A stretch of DNA of 28,004 nt, taken from NCBI GenBank assembly GCA_021812785.1, contig JAKAMR010000024.1, forward strand, positions 1 to 28,004. Reading direction: 5' to 3'. The first letter of the stretch is position 1; each line of letters opens with the position of its first letter. Source of the DNA: Nitrospirota bacterium (lineage in GTDB: Bacteria; Nitrospirota; Thermodesulfovibrionia; Thermodesulfovibrionales; JdFR-88). The translations under genes and the position numbers were made by a program. The notes beneath the pieces are model-generated. The model worked only from the letters and a program-made list of their open reading frames with translations. It searched no databases and was not told the origin of the DNA. Positions 1 through 8,877 of the stretch are shown here, one piece after another.

Positions 1-19
1 CCTTCAAGAAACTTGAAGG
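1..19. repeat. Perfect short inverted repeat at window edge
   Basis: Eight-base arms CCTTCAAG and CTTGAAGG flank an AAA spacer. It overlaps the putative TTG start of the fumarase subunit. It has no T-run, so it is not a terminator; it may be chance or a translational control hairpin. What lies upstream is not visible. Confidence 0.3.
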
Positions 20-615
20 ATAAAGCGGCGGTAAAAATAGAAACGCCTCTAAGCGAGGAAACTGTGCGGTCGCTCAGGGTGGGACAGAAGGTCCTTATAA
101 ACGGGACCATCTTCACCGCAAGGGACAAGGTACACGGGTATCTGGCGGGCAAGAGACCTCATCCGGAAGATATGCCTTTCAACCTTGCCGGAGCGATCAT
201 GTATCATTGCGGCCCTGTGATAATGGAGAAGGACGGCCGCTTTAACGTCATAGCAGCCGGGCCCACCACCAGCCAGAGGATGCAGATGTACGAGCCTTTC
301 GTTATATCGCATTACGGGGTTCGGGGAATCATTGGCAAGGGCGGAATGTCCGCTGAGGTGGCAGAGGCAATGATGGAATCCGGATGCGTTTACCTCCACG
401 CAATAGGAGGCGCGGGTGCGCTTTTGGCGGAAAAGATAAAAAAAGTCGAAGGGGTCTGGCTGCTTGAGGAATTCGGGCGGGCGGAGGCGATGTGGGCGCT
501 TCGGGTTGAGGAGTTCCCAGCGTTCGTTACCATGGACTCTACAGGGGCCAGCATCCATGCCGAAGTGGAAAAAACCTCAAAAGAAAGGCTTTTGAACCTG
601 ATACAAGGGCGGTGA
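13..615 (+). CDS. Class I fumarate hydratase, beta subunit (C-terminal domain)
   Basis: This is the C-terminal/beta part of the iron-sulfur class I fumarase/tartrate dehydratase family, which interconverts fumarate and malate with a separate alpha subunit. The ~200-residue length fits the stand-alone beta subunit. Family features are the opening TPLSEE and VGQKVLINGTIFTARD, then HCGP, AAGPTTSQRM and the GKGGM loop. The catalytic cluster ligands belong to the alpha subunit, which would lie left of the window. The first in-frame start seen is TTG at 13, but the frame is open to the window edge, so the real start may be a few codons upstream. The next gene starts 6 bp downstream, suggesting cotranscription. 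TtdB (tartrate dehydratase) is the alternative substrate assignment. Confidence 0.9.
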   Translation: MKDKAAVKIETPLSEETVRSLRVGQKVLINGTIFTARDKVHGYLAGKRPHPEDMPFNLAGAIMYHCGPVIMEKDGRFNVIAAGPTTSQRMQMYEPFVISHYGVRGIIGKGGMSAEVAEAMMESGCVYLHAIGGAGALLAEKIKKVEGVWLLEEFGRAEAMWALRVEEFPAFVTMDSTGASIHAEVEKTSKERLLNLIQGR

Positions 616-621
616 CACACG

Positions 622-1557
622 ATGTTCCTCTTTCTGGCGGGCGCGACAGGGTTTGTCGGAAGCAATCTTCTGCCTGAATTAAAACGGCTGGGGATTCGCG
701 GCAGATGTCTGCTGCGCGATGCTAAAAAGGCATCCCTATGCGAAGGGTTCGAAACGGTCACCGGCTCCCTGGACAATATACCTTCGGGCTCCCTCAGTGG
801 AGTTGATACGGTCGTCCACCTGGTTGGAATAATGCATGAAACAGGCGGACAGACATTCGACTCCGTCCATGTAAAAGGCACCCAGAATCTTGTGAACGAA
901 GCACTAAGGGCTGGCATAAAACTGAAGAATTTCTTTTATCAAAGCAGCCTTGGCGCCTCGCTCGGCTCTCCGAGCATGTACCAGAGATCAAAAGCCAGGG
1001 CGGAAGAGATCGTCAAAGATTCCGGGACGCCCTACACCATCTTCCGGCCTTCCCTTATCCTTGGCCCCGGGGACGGGTTTACAAAACAGATGTCCCAGAT
1101 GATAAACGCTTCCCCCGTCATAGCGGTTCCAGGAAGCGGCGAGGCCAGGTTCCAGCCTTTGATGATATCCGATTGGATCAGGTGCTTTCTGTCGGCAGTT
1201 GAGGGCGGCGGACAGGACCGGGTATATGAGATAGGCGGGCCGGAATATCTTTCCTTCAATGACCTGGTAAGGGAATACATGAAGGCCATGGGGGTGGAAG
1301 AAAGGAAAAAGTTCATTCATTTTCCGATGGGCCTTGCCAAAGCAGGGCTCTCCCTGCTGTCAGTTGCAAAAATATCGGGCATCAAAAATATCCCTCCCGT
1401 TGGGCGTGAACAGCTGTTACTCCTCAGCGCGGACAATATAACGGCCATCGATTCGGTTAAAAAGTATTTCGGGTTCGAGCCTGAAAGCATAAAGGGGAAT
1501 ATCAGGGAGTTTATTCCGGAAGAGTACCTGACCGGCCCATTTCAGAAAACCACTTAA
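622..1557 (+). CDS. NAD(P)-dependent epimerase/dehydratase, NDUFA9-like atypical SDR
   Basis: This is a 311-aa Rossmann-fold protein of the extended/atypical short-chain dehydrogenase type related to complex I subunit NDUFA9. The N-terminal nucleotide-binding loop GATGFVGSN sits at residues 8-16. The sequence continues with VVHLVGI, a YxxxK pair in YQRSK and FRPSLILGPGD, a typical order for this family. Bacterial members bind NAD(P)H and act on sugar-nucleotide, quinone or lipid-like substrates; the substrate cannot be read from the sequence. It follows the fumarase gene by 6 bp and probably shares its transcript. The start is ATG at 622. Confidence 0.85.
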   Translation: MFLFLAGATGFVGSNLLPELKRLGIRGRCLLRDAKKASLCEGFETVTGSLDNIPSGSLSGVDTVVHLVGIMHETGGQTFDSVHVKGTQNLVNEALRAGIKLKNFFYQSSLGASLGSPSMYQRSKARAEEIVKDSGTPYTIFRPSLILGPGDGFTKQMSQMINASPVIAVPGSGEARFQPLMISDWIRCFLSAVEGGGQDRVYEIGGPEYLSFNDLVREYMKAMGVEERKKFIHFPMGLAKAGLSLLSVAKISGIKNIPPVGREQLLLLSADNITAIDSVKKYFGFEPESIKGNIREFIPEEYLTGPFQKTT

Positions 1558-1664
1558 CGGACGTTATGCGGCCACTTCCCGCGATTTCGCTCTTAATGAA
1601 TTCCTGGGGAATAGCGTATCCGGGGTTTTTATTTTTTCAGCAGCCTGCCAAACAAAATAAAAAA

Positions 1665-2084
1665 CTACTTTACAACGAGCACGGGACAGCTGGAATAATC
1701 TACGATGCGCGAGGAGATGCTTCCAAGGAGGAATTTCTTGGCCCCGTGCCTACCGTGGGAGCCCGTAACGATAAGGTCTACCTTCATCTTCCTTGCCGTT
1801 TCAAGTATCTTTTCGGCCGGGTCCCCCTGCCTGAGAATGATCTTTACATCCATAGATTTCCCCGATAGAGAGGCCCTTATCTTCTCAAGGGCGTTCTGTG
1901 TCTCCTCCGTCATAAGCTGGGTAATGCGCTGTCTATCCATGTCAGAAAGCTCGGTCAGATAAAGCTCCGGGATAACTGAAAGAACAGTAATGGAGGATTC
2001 GAACTTCCCGGCTATCTCGACGGCCTTCTTAAGGGCTTTATCCGACGCCTTGGAACCGTCATGCGTAACCAATATCCTCTTCAA
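1665..2084 (-). CDS. Universal stress protein, UspA family
   Basis: This 139-aa single-domain cytoplasmic protein opens with ILVTHDGS and ends with the UspA nucleotide-binding signature G-2x-G-9x-G-S (GSHGRHGAKKFLLGS), followed by SCPVLVVK. That motif is typical of ATP-binding Usp proteins. The start codon is TTG at 2084, supported by a GGAGGG ribosome-binding sequence about 8 bases upstream. The gene converges on the epimerase gene (stop at 1557) and is separated from hemL upstream by a 143-bp AT-rich spacer. Usp proteins are usually induced by stress or growth arrest; nothing here shows the specific trigger. Confidence 0.93.
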   Translation of the reverse strand: MKRILVTHDGSKASDKALKKAVEIAGKFESSITVLSVIPELYLTELSDMDRQRITQLMTEETQNALEKIRASLSGKSMDVKIILRQGDPAEKILETARKMKVDLIVTGSHGRHGAKKFLLGSISSRIVDYSSCPVLVVK

Positions 2085-2227
2085 ATAAGAACCCTCCGCT
2101 TAATTTGTTTGCGTCTTCATTTTAGCAGTATTTTGGCCAAAAACCAAGAAAAAATATATTTTTCAATCAAATTAAAAGCTTCTTTTCCGGTTGATACCGG
2201 CAATGAAGGAGATAAACAGATCCTTTA

Positions 2228-3514
2228 TTACAACCCCTTGAATACTTCAAAAGCGGCCCTGGCTGTCTTTACAATATCAGCGCGGGTATGGGCCATGCTT
2301 ATGAAACCCGCCTCGAACTGGCTTGGGGCCAGGTTAATGCCCCTTTCGATCATCCCGGTGAAAAACTTGCCGAATTTCACCGTGTCCGAGCTCTTGGCGC
2401 TCTCGTAATCGACGATCTCCCTGCTGGTAAAATAGGTGCAAAACATGGTGCCGGCGCGGTAGAACTTCACTTCTGTCCGGCTCCTTTTTGCGGCATCTTT
2501 GAGGGCAACCTCCAGCTCAGAGGCACGCTCTTCAAGTCCGTCATAAACACCTTTTTTTGAAAGTATCTTCAGTGTCTCTATTCCGGCGGTCATGGCCAAC
2601 GGGTTGCCTGACAGCGTCCCCGCCTGGTAAACCGGCCCTTCGGGCGCGATCTTTTCCATTATTTCCCTTTTTCCGCCATAGGCTCCCACCGGCAACCCTC
2701 CGCCTATGACCTTACCTAGGCACGTCATGTCCGGTTTGATGCCGAAGCGGGCCTGTGCCCCGCCATACGAGACCCTGAAACCGGTCATTACCTCGTCAAA
2801 AATAAGCACTATGCCGTATTTTTTTGTCAGCGCCCTTAACGCTTTGAGAAATCCCAGCTTGGGGAGGACACACCCAATGTTGCCCACCACGGGCTCCACA
2901 ATGACGCACGCTATCTCCTGCCAGTCTTTTTCTATGATCGTCTTGAGGGCCGACTGGTCGTTAAAAGGCAACGTAATCGTGTTTCTTGCATAGGATTTAG
3001 GCACTCCGGGGCTGTCCGGCACGCCAAAGGTTGCGGCTCCGGAACCAGCTTTGACGAGAAGACCATCCGCGTGCCCATGATAGCAGCCTTCGAATTTTAT
3101 TATCTTGTCCCTGCCGGTGAAACCGCGGGCAGCCCTTATCGCGCTCATGGTGGCCTCGGTGCCGGAATTGACCATCCTCACTTTTTGCATCGAAGGATAA
3201 GCCTTAATGACCATCCCGGCCAGCTCTACTTCCAGTGCGGTAGGCGCGCCAAAACTGGTGCCTTTCTCAATAGCCTTTCTCAGAGCGCCCACGACCGCCG
3301 GGTGCGCGTGCCCAACGATCATCGGCCCCCATGAAAGCACGTAATCTATGTATTCGTTCCCGTCGACGTCATATATTTTAGAACCCTTTGCCCGGGAGAT
3401 GAAAAGCGGGTTTCCGCCCACGGCCTTGAACGCACGCACGGGGCTGTTGACCCCGCCTGGCATAAGTTTAACGGCCTTTTTAAAAAGCGCCTTTGATTTA
3501 CTGAAAGACCTCAT
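2228..3514 (-). CDS. hemL: Glutamate-1-semialdehyde 2,1-aminomutase
   Basis: A PLP enzyme of tetrapyrrole synthesis (C5 pathway) that converts glutamate-1-semialdehyde to 5-aminolevulinate. At 428 aa it has normal family length. Signatures are [11 protein letters not shown] near residue 20, the substrate loop [14 protein letters not shown] near 117-130, EGCYHGHAD, the FDEVMTGFR segment near 239-247 and the PLP lysine in [17 protein letters not shown] (about K268). The ATG at 3514 has an AGGAGG-type ribosome-binding site. Presence of HemL implies haem, sirohaem or corrinoid synthesis from glutamate. No other haem genes are in the window. It is divergent from nfu, with a 230-bp AT-rich spacer. 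Confidence 0.97.
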   Translation of the reverse strand: MRSFSKSKALFKKAVKLMPGGVNSPVRAFKAVGGNPLFISRAKGSKIYDVDGNEYIDYVLSWGPMIVGHAHPAVVGALRKAIEKGTSFGAPTALEVELAGMVIKAYPSMQKVRMVNSGTEATMSAIRAARGFTGRDKIIKFEGCYHGHADGLLVKAGSGAATFGVPDSPGVPKSYARNTITLPFNDQSALKTIIEKDWQEIACVIVEPVVGNIGCVLPKLGFLKALRALTKKYGIVLIFDEVMTGFRVSYGGAQARFGIKPDMTCLGKVIGGGLPVGAYGGKREIMEKIAPEGPVYQAGTLSGNPLAMTAGIETLKILSKKGVYDGLEERASELEVALKDAAKRSRTEVKFYRAGTMFCTYFTSREIVDYESAKSSDTVKFGKFFTGMIERGINLAPSQFEAGFISMAHTRADIVKTARAAFEVFKGL

Positions 3515-3715
3515 GGAATATGGTTTCCTCCTGACAGGATAAAAGACAAATAAAAAAGGCTTTTTTACAATAACATGAATTTTTCAAAAAAGAAATCAGA
3601 TTAAAAAAAGGGAACGCAAGGCCTCTTGCTTCGAAGAAAACAAACTCCCGGATGCGCCAGCCATAATGGATTATGATCCATATCAGGGCGGTTCGCTCCT
3701 GTTAATGATACATTG

Positions 3716-3721
3716 TATAAT
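3716..3721 (+). promoter_or_regulatory. Probable -10 box for nfu
   Basis: A perfect TATAAT preceded directly by TTG. Predicted transcription start is near 3727, just before the GGAGGT ribosome-binding site at 3731-3736. The -35 (TTCGCT, about 18 bases upstream) is weak. Confidence 0.5.
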
Positions 3722-3745
3722 AAAACGAAAGGAGGTAGCGATCCA

Positions 3746-3988
3746 ATGCTACAGGGAAACGGCACGTTGCATGACAAAGTCAAAGAAGTAATAGAGGAGA
3801 TAAGGCCGCTCTTGAAGGCCGATGGCGGGGACGCGGAGCTCGTTGAGGTTACAGATGACGGAATAGTGAAGCTCAGACTTTTAGGGGCCTGCGGCCATTG
3901 CCCCATGTCCATCATGACGCTCAAGATGGGCATAGAAAAGAAAATAAAGGATAAAGTCCAGGGGATCAAGGAAGTAGTCGCGGTCTAA
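3746..3988 (+). CDS. Nfu-type iron-sulfur cluster carrier (NifU C-terminal domain)
   Basis: An 80-aa stand-alone NifU C-terminal domain that carries nascent Fe-S clusters to target proteins. Visible features are IRPLLKADGGDAELVEV and the cluster-binding CxxC in GACGHCPMS (C49, C52). The start is ATG at 3746, set by a strong AAAGGAGGT site 9 bases upstream; an in-frame upstream ATG at 3713 overlaps the -10 box and is unlikely. The small gene at 4005 follows 16 bp later, and both end at the terminator at 4308. The window also holds a cysteine desulfurase gene at 8878, but the two are not in one operon. Confidence 0.93.
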   Translation: MLQGNGTLHDKVKEVIEEIRPLLKADGGDAELVEVTDDGIVKLRLLGACGHCPMSIMTLKMGIEKKIKDKVQGIKEVVAV

Positions 3989-4004
3989 ACACTAAAAAAG
4001 GACC

Positions 4005-4292
4005 ATGGCCGATCTAAAAACCATACGGGAGATCGCAAAAAAATATACCCCGGACCAGATAGAGGGCTGCATAATCATGCAGATGGAGACGGGGCAAAAC
4101 GTTTGCCTCAGAGACAAGCATCATGAGGGGATAATCAATGAGCTTGCGAAAGCGGCCTTCGTGAAAACCATCATGATGGAAAAAGAGCTCTCTCTTGCCG
4201 ATGCCTTGAGGGAGCTTGCAGTAAAAATGCGGCAGATGCAAAGCCACTCAGGCACACATGCGAAATCTCATACAAAAAGGGGCAAAGACTAA
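4005..4292 (+). CDS. Small conserved-looking protein cotranscribed with nfu
   Basis: I do not recognise this 95-aa protein with certainty. It is cytoplasmic-looking, with helical segments (KTIREIAKKYTPDQIEGCI, then DALRELAVKMRQM) and a basic, histidine-rich tail (HSGTHAKSHTKRGK). Two cysteines (C22 and C34) are too far apart for a zinc knuckle. The start ATG at 4005 has an AAAAGGA ribosome-binding site. It lies 16 bp after nfu and before a strong terminator, so a two-gene operon is likely. A role linked to Fe-S supply is only a guess from position. Confidence 0.75.
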   Translation: MADLKTIREIAKKYTPDQIEGCIIMQMETGQNVCLRDKHHEGIINELAKAAFVKTIMMEKELSLADALRELAVKMRQMQSHSGTHAKSHTKRGKD

Positions 4293-4307
4293 TTTCAAGA
4301 AAAACCC

Positions 4308-4342
4308 AAAAAAGGGGGCTTTTTTCAAAGCCCCCTTTTTTT
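4308..4342. terminator. Strong bidirectional intrinsic terminator
   Basis: Fifteen-base perfect arms (4308-4322 and 4327-4341) surround a 4-base loop, with a G/C core (GGGGGC/GCCCCC) and A-run/T-run edges. It sits between the convergent nfu operon and fhs, so it can terminate both. Confidence 0.93.
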
Positions 4343-4370
4343 GTTTACTTGCAGAAAAATTTGCTACCTG

Positions 4371-6170
4371 TTAGAACAGACCCGTCACCCTGCTGGTTTT
4401 AACGTCCACATCCACACGCCTGTAGGCAGGATCGGAGCTTGTCCCCGGCATGAGCTTTATCGCCCCCGCCACCGGGACCACGAAGCCCGCGCCTCCGTAA
4501 GTAAGTATGTCCCTTATAAGCAGTCTCCACCCTTTGGGCACGCCCTTGAGATTGGGGTTGTCCGTAAGGGAAAGATGTGTCTTCACCATGCACGTGGCAA
4601 GCTTGGAGAGTTTGGGGTCCCCCTCGATGCGCTTTGCCTTGTTGAGGGCTTCCGCCGTATAGTCCACGCCGTCGGCGCCGTAAACCTCTTTAGCTATAAG
4701 ATCAATGCGCTCCCTGAGCGGGGTCTCAAGCTTGTACAGGAGCTTGAAATTATTGGGCTCGTTGCAGGCATCCATAACGGCGTCGGCCAGCTCAAGCGCT
4801 CCATCGCCGCCATACTGCCAGTGTTTTGAGACCGCAACGCGCGCCCCGGCAGACTCGGCCAGTCTCATTACCGCCTTTATCTCGTTGGGCGTATCGGAAT
4901 AGAAGGCGTTTATGCAGACCACCGGGTTTATACCCGCTTTTTTTACGGTGTTTATATGGTGTATAAGGTTCACAGTGCCAGCCTCTACCCAGCCCACGTT
5001 CTCTTTGCCGTACTCGGCCGGGACGGGTTTTCCCGGCACCGGTATGGGCGCGCCGCCATGGCACTTGAGCGCCCTTATGGTGGCCACAATAACGGCTGCG
5101 TGGGGCTTCAGGCCGGAGAATCTGCATTTCAGGTTCCAGAACTTCTCAAAGCCTATGTCCGCGCCGAAACCGCTTTCCGTTATGTGGTAATCGGCAAGCT
5201 TAAGGCCCACCCTGTCTGCGATGATGGAAGACTGCCCTATGGCAATGTTGGCAAAGGGCCCCGCGTGCACCAGCACCGGCTGCCCCTCTATGGTCTGCAT
5301 AAGGTTGGGGTTCAGGGCCTCTACCATCCATGCGGTCATGGCGCCGGCCACTTCGAGGTCCTCGGTGGTTACGGGGGTGCCCTTTTTGTCATAGGCCACA
5401 ACTATCTTGCCTATGCGCTCGCGCATGTCCTTCAGGTCCTTGGCCACCGCAAGAATGGCCATGACCTCGGACGAGACCGCGATGGCGAAGCCGGAGTTCA
5501 TCATGAAGCCGTCCTGCTTTCCGCCGATGCCTATTATTATGTCCCTCAGGGACTGGGCGCAAAAGTCTATGATCCACTTCATCTCGACGTTCCTGGGGTC
5601 TATGTTGAGCCTCTTCAGGCTCCTTTTCGCAAGCTGCTGATCGTCATAGTTGAACTCATGCTGCATGCGGGAGGTCAGGGCAACCATCGCCAGGTTGTGA
5701 GCGTTCATTATGGCGTTTATATCGCCGGTAAGCCCAAGGGAAAAAGGAGTAAGCGGCACGCACTGGGAAAGCCCGCCGCCCGCCGCAGAACCCTTTATGT
5801 TCATGGTGGGCCCGCCGGAAGGCTGCCTTATCGCCGCGATGACCTTCTTGCCTCTCCTGCCCATTCCCTGGGTAAGACCCATGGTGGTCGTGGATTTGCC
5901 CTCACCAAGCGGGGTCGGTGTTATGGCGGTCACGTCTATATACTTGGCGTCCGGGGCCTTTGAAAGCCTTTGGGTGATCTTATTGAAGTCGAGCTTGGCA
6001 ACATAATGGCCGTGGGGCAAAAGCTCTTCCTTGTCCAGCCCCAGTTCCTCGGCAAGCTGGTAGACCGTTTTCATGGTCTTTTCCGCCTCCTGAGCGATCT
6101 TCCAGTCCGGGTTTTTAGTGGGATCAAGCGCGGCAGGTCTCTTGGTTTTTACAGCCTTCCTTGTCGCCAT
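4371..6170 (-). CDS. fhs: Formate-tetrahydrofolate ligase
   Basis: Catalyses the ATP-dependent joining of formate to tetrahydrofolate to give 10-formyl-THF, the entry step of the methyl branch of the Wood-Ljungdahl pathway and of C1 metabolism. At 599 aa it is slightly longer than the usual ~555-560 aa, mainly through a Lys/Arg-rich N-terminal extension of about 25 residues. The ATP loop [15 protein letters not shown] lies near residues 84-98, followed by [19 protein letters not shown] and EPNNFKLLY. The ATG at 6170 is supported by AGGAGGG about 10 bases upstream. It lies 110 bp after the nuoF-like gene on the same strand; a weak stem with a TTCG loop and T-run (about 6222-6240) may attenuate readthrough. 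Confidence 0.97.
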   Translation of the reverse strand: MATRKAVKTKRPAALDPTKNPDWKIAQEAEKTMKTVYQLAEELGLDKEELLPHGHYVAKLDFNKITQRLSKAPDAKYIDVTAITPTPLGEGKSTTTMGLTQGMGRRGKKVIAAIRQPSGGPTMNIKGSAAGGGLSQCVPLTPFSLGLTGDINAIMNAHNLAMVALTSRMQHEFNYDDQQLAKRSLKRLNIDPRNVEMKWIIDFCAQSLRDIIIGIGGKQDGFMMNSGFAIAVSSEVMAILAVAKDLKDMRERIGKIVVAYDKKGTPVTTEDLEVAGAMTAWMVEALNPNLMQTIEGQPVLVHAGPFANIAIGQSSIIADRVGLKLADYHITESGFGADIGFEKFWNLKCRFSGLKPHAAVIVATIRALKCHGGAPIPVPGKPVPAEYGKENVGWVEAGTVNLIHHINTVKKAGINPVVCINAFYSDTPNEIKAVMRLAESAGARVAVSKHWQYGGDGALELADAVMDACNEPNNFKLLYKLETPLRERIDLIAKEVYGADGVDYTAEALNKAKRIEGDPKLSKLATCMVKTHLSLTDNPNLKGVPKGWRLLIRDILTYGGAGFVVPVAGAIKLMPGTSSDPAYRRVDVDVKTSRVTGLF

Positions 6171-6280
6171 CTCTTTCAGTCCCTCCTTGCGAAAGCGTTT
6201 TTTATTTTATTTTAATTTCCCAAAAAAGCCGAAGCTTAAGAAAGGCAAAAAACAACAAAGAAAGAAAAAGCGCCGTGTGC

Positions 6281-8068
6281 TCACTCCTTCAAAACGGCCT
6301 TGAACTTGCAGACATCAAAACAGCTACCGCATTTTATGCAAAGCTCCTTATTTATCATGTGGGGAGACTTCTTGCGGCCGCTGATGGAACCAGCCGGGCA
6401 AACCCTCATGCACGCGCCGCAGCCTTTGCAGGCCGACTCCAGGATGTGGTATGTGATCAGCGCCTTGCACGCCTTGGCGGGACATTTTTTATCCAGTATG
6501 TGCGCCTCGTACTCGTGCCTGAAATACCGTAAAGTGCTCAGCACGGGGTTTGGCGCCGTCTGCCCAAGACCGCAGAGGGAGCCAAGCTTTATATCTTTTG
6601 AGAGCTCGTCCAGCAGGTCCAGATCACTTTCCCTGCCCTCCCCGTTGGTGATGCGGTCCAGCACCTCATAGAGCCTTTTTGTGCCTATCCGGCACGGCAC
6701 GCACTTCCCGCAGGACTCCATCTGCGTAAAGTTGAGAAAGTACTTTGCCACATTTACCATACAGTCGTCTTCGTCCAGAACGATCATGCCGCCGGAGCCG
6801 ACTATGGCGCCAAGCTGCATGAGGTTTTCATAATCCACTTTCACGTCCAGGTGCTGCTCCGGGATGCATCCGCCTGAGGGGCCGCCCATCTGCACCGCTT
6901 TGAACTTTCTGCCCCCTTCTATGCCGCCCCCTATTGAAAACACGATGTCCCTCATGCTCATGCCCATGGGAATCTCTATAAGGCCGGTGTTCCTGACCTT
7001 GCCGGTCAGGGCGAAAACCTTTGTGCCTTTCGATTTTTCGGTTCCCAGTGAGGCAAACCAGTCCGCTCCCCGCCTTATGATGTAGGGGATATTGGCCAGG
7101 GTCTCCACATTGTTTATGACGGTGGGTTTGCCCCAAAGGCCGCTCACCACCGGAAACGGGGGCTTTGCCCTTGGCATTCCGCGCTCACCCTCTATGGAGG
7201 CTATGAGCGCCGTTTCCTCGCCGCAGACAAAGGCACCCGCGCCGAGCTTTACTTTTATATCAAAATCCAGGCCGGAGCCGAGAATATTTTTACCAAGCAA
7301 ACCTTTTTCCCTTGCCTGCGCAATGGCCCCTTTAAGCCTTTCGACCGCAAGCGGATACTCTGCTCTGATATAGACATAGCCTTCCGTGGCCCCAACGGCA
7401 TAGGCGGCCACGATCATTCCTTCCAGCGCGCAATGCGGGTTCCCCTCGATGACCGAACGGTCCATGAACGCGCCCGGGTCCCCCTCATCGGCATTACAGA
7501 TTATATACTTGAGCCCGGGGGGCTGTTTTCTGGCCGCTTCCCACTTCACGCCGGTGGGGAAGCCAGCCCCGCCTCTGCCCCTAAGGCCGGACCTTTTCAC
7601 AATGTCTATGACTTCCTCCGGGGACATGCCCGTGAGAGCCTTTTTGACTGCCCCGTAGCCGCCACCCTCGATGTAAGCCTCTATGTCTTCCGGGTCTATC
7701 TCCCCGCAATCGGAGAGCACCACCTTGACCTGCCTGTCATGAAAGGCGCGGTAATCGTCCTGGACCTGCCATTCCGGAATGGATGAGCCCTCTATAATAT
7801 GCTCCTCAACGATCCTCTGGACCATCTCGGGTTTTATGAACTGGTAGGTAGTCCTCTTGCCGTCGATTATTACATCCACCAGGACATCCCTGGCGCAAAA
7901 ACCCCTGCAGCCCACCTTATGCCTTGAGCAGTTTCTCTCTATTCTGGCCTGTATGTCCGCCCTTGCGAGCAGTTCCTCGAACGCACCCAAGACTCCCGCG
8001 CCGCCCGCGGCGATGCCGCCTGTGCCCATGCATACCTTTATCTCTACTTCTCTGCCGTTACTTCCCAT
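6281..8068 (-). CDS. NuoF/HydB/HndC-like flavin subunit with ferredoxin tail
   Basis: An FMN- and NAD(P)H-binding Fe-S subunit of the kind found in electron-bifurcating hydrogenases, NAD(P)-linked formate dehydrogenases and complex I. Order in 595 aa: thioredoxin-like [2Fe-2S] domain (about 8-90), NuoF core with FMN/NADH segments (GRGGAGFPTGVKWE, CNADEGDPGAFMDR, GAGAFVCGEETAL), a [4Fe-4S] site (ESCGKCVPC then SLCGLGQTAPNP), and two C-terminal 4Fe-4S ferredoxin motifs (CKGCGACMRVC, CIKCGSCFDVC). In the first domain the usual C-x4-C pair is C13 followed by Gly at 18, so one cluster ligand is missing. The gene overlaps nuoE by 11 bp. The catalytic partner (hydrogenase or formate dehydrogenase) is not in view. 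Confidence 0.93.
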   Translation of the reverse strand: MGSNGREVEIKVCMGTGGIAAGGAGVLGAFEELLARADIQARIERNCSRHKVGCRGFCARDVLVDVIIDGKRTTYQFIKPEMVQRIVEEHIIEGSSIPEWQVQDDYRAFHDRQVKVVLSDCGEIDPEDIEAYIEGGGYGAVKKALTGMSPEEVIDIVKRSGLRGRGGAGFPTGVKWEAARKQPPGLKYIICNADEGDPGAFMDRSVIEGNPHCALEGMIVAAYAVGATEGYVYIRAEYPLAVERLKGAIAQAREKGLLGKNILGSGLDFDIKVKLGAGAFVCGEETALIASIEGERGMPRAKPPFPVVSGLWGKPTVINNVETLANIPYIIRRGADWFASLGTEKSKGTKVFALTGKVRNTGLIEIPMGMSMRDIVFSIGGGIEGGRKFKAVQMGGPSGGCIPEQHLDVKVDYENLMQLGAIVGSGGMIVLDEDDCMVNVAKYFLNFTQMESCGKCVPCRIGTKRLYEVLDRITNGEGRESDLDLLDELSKDIKLGSLCGLGQTAPNPVLSTLRYFRHEYEAHILDKKCPAKACKALITYHILESACKGCGACMRVCPAGSISGRKKSPHMINKELCIKCGSCFDVCKFKAVLKE

Positions 8069-8564
8069 CGGTGCCGCCTTTAAGTTTTCTTACCGCTTTC
8101 GTTATGCCTTCCGTGCTCATCTTACCGTGGACTTCCTTGTTTATGATAATCACAGGCGCTATGGAGCAAGCCCCCACACAGTTCACCCTTTCAAGGGTGA
8201 AGTTCATGTCTTCCGAGGTCTCCTGCCCTTCAGGAATGCCAAGCTCCCTGCCCAGGATGTTTATCAGCCTCTCGGAGCCTTTTACGTGGCAGGCGGTGCC
8301 ACAGCACGCCGTTATTATGTTTTTGCCCCTTGGTTTGAAATGGAACTGCGAATAGAAGGTGGCCACCCCGTAAAAATGGCTTTTGGGTATCTCCAGCCTG
8401 TCCGCTATGAAGTTGACCGCCTCCTCAGGCACATACCCGAAATGCTCCTGTAGCTCCTGAAGGATGGTTATAACGCTTCCTTTTTCCTTTCCATGCAGAT
8501 CACAGATGCCTTTCAGTTTCTCGGCATTCTCAGCTTTAATATTTTTTTCAACGGTTTCAGACAT
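8058..8564 (-). CDS. NuoE/HydC/HndA-like thioredoxin-fold [2Fe-2S] subunit
   Basis: A 168-aa 24-kDa-type subunit that passes electrons from the NuoF-type flavin subunit through a [2Fe-2S] cluster. The N-terminal helical bundle (residues ~10-75) has GYVPEEAVNFIADRL and GVATFYSQF. The thioredoxin-fold half keeps all four ligands, C87-x4-C92 and C129-x3-C133. It lies just upstream of and overlaps the nuoF-like gene, so the two are translationally coupled and form one module. Without the other complex I subunits nearby, a soluble NAD(P)-linked complex is more likely than respiratory complex I. Confidence 0.95.
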   Translation of the reverse strand: MSETVEKNIKAENAEKLKGICDLHGKEKGSVITILQELQEHFGYVPEEAVNFIADRLEIPKSHFYGVATFYSQFHFKPRGKNIITACCGTACHVKGSERLINILGRELGIPEGQETSEDMNFTLERVNCVGACSIAPVIIINKEVHGKMSTEGITKAVRKLKGGTDGK

Positions 8565-8877
8565 CCGGACTTTCTCCTTGGGACCGTGTTTTACTTTTTA
8601 AACCGGTAAATTTCTAGAGTCTGTCATTTTAACAACCGGCCGCTTTCATTTTCAATGAGCCAATGAAAACATAAATAAATTCAATAGCCATCAGAATATT
8701 ATAAAAGATATTTTCAGAATTTTTAAACATTCTCGTACGAAAATTCAAAAATATTCTTTAAATATGCTAGAAAGGGACTGATAGATTTTTTCCGGAGCAA
8801 GCGGTGAAAAAACAAGAAAAGCCACTGGGCGCGGCCTTCTGCCAGCGCGTAAGGCCAGGGTGGGTTATAATTGACCT
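8565..8877. other. Divergent intergenic region, nuoE-nifS
   Basis: About 310 bp without a gene, AT-rich between 8640 and 8770, likely carrying the divergent promoters. A clear TATAAT lies at 8866-8871 before nifS. A GTG at 8804 after a GGAG sequence is out of frame with nifS. I see no RNA gene here. Confidence 0.6.
8866..8871 (+). promoter_or_regulatory. -10 box immediately before nifS start
   Basis: A perfect TATAAT ending 6 bases before the ATG at 8878. A transcript starting about 7 bases downstream would begin at or next to the start codon. No Shine-Dalgarno sequence precedes the ATG, and an in-frame TGA at 8872 excludes an earlier start. Confidence 0.5.

Noticed and set aside
1..19. Terminator at the window start
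   Set aside because: The hairpin has only AT-balanced 8-base arms and no T-run, and it lies at the beginning of a coding region.
4956..5963. 335-codon open frame on the plus strand across fhs
   Set aside because: It is exactly antisense to formate-tetrahydrofolate ligase, has no family features or ribosome-binding site, and reflects codon composition of the real gene.
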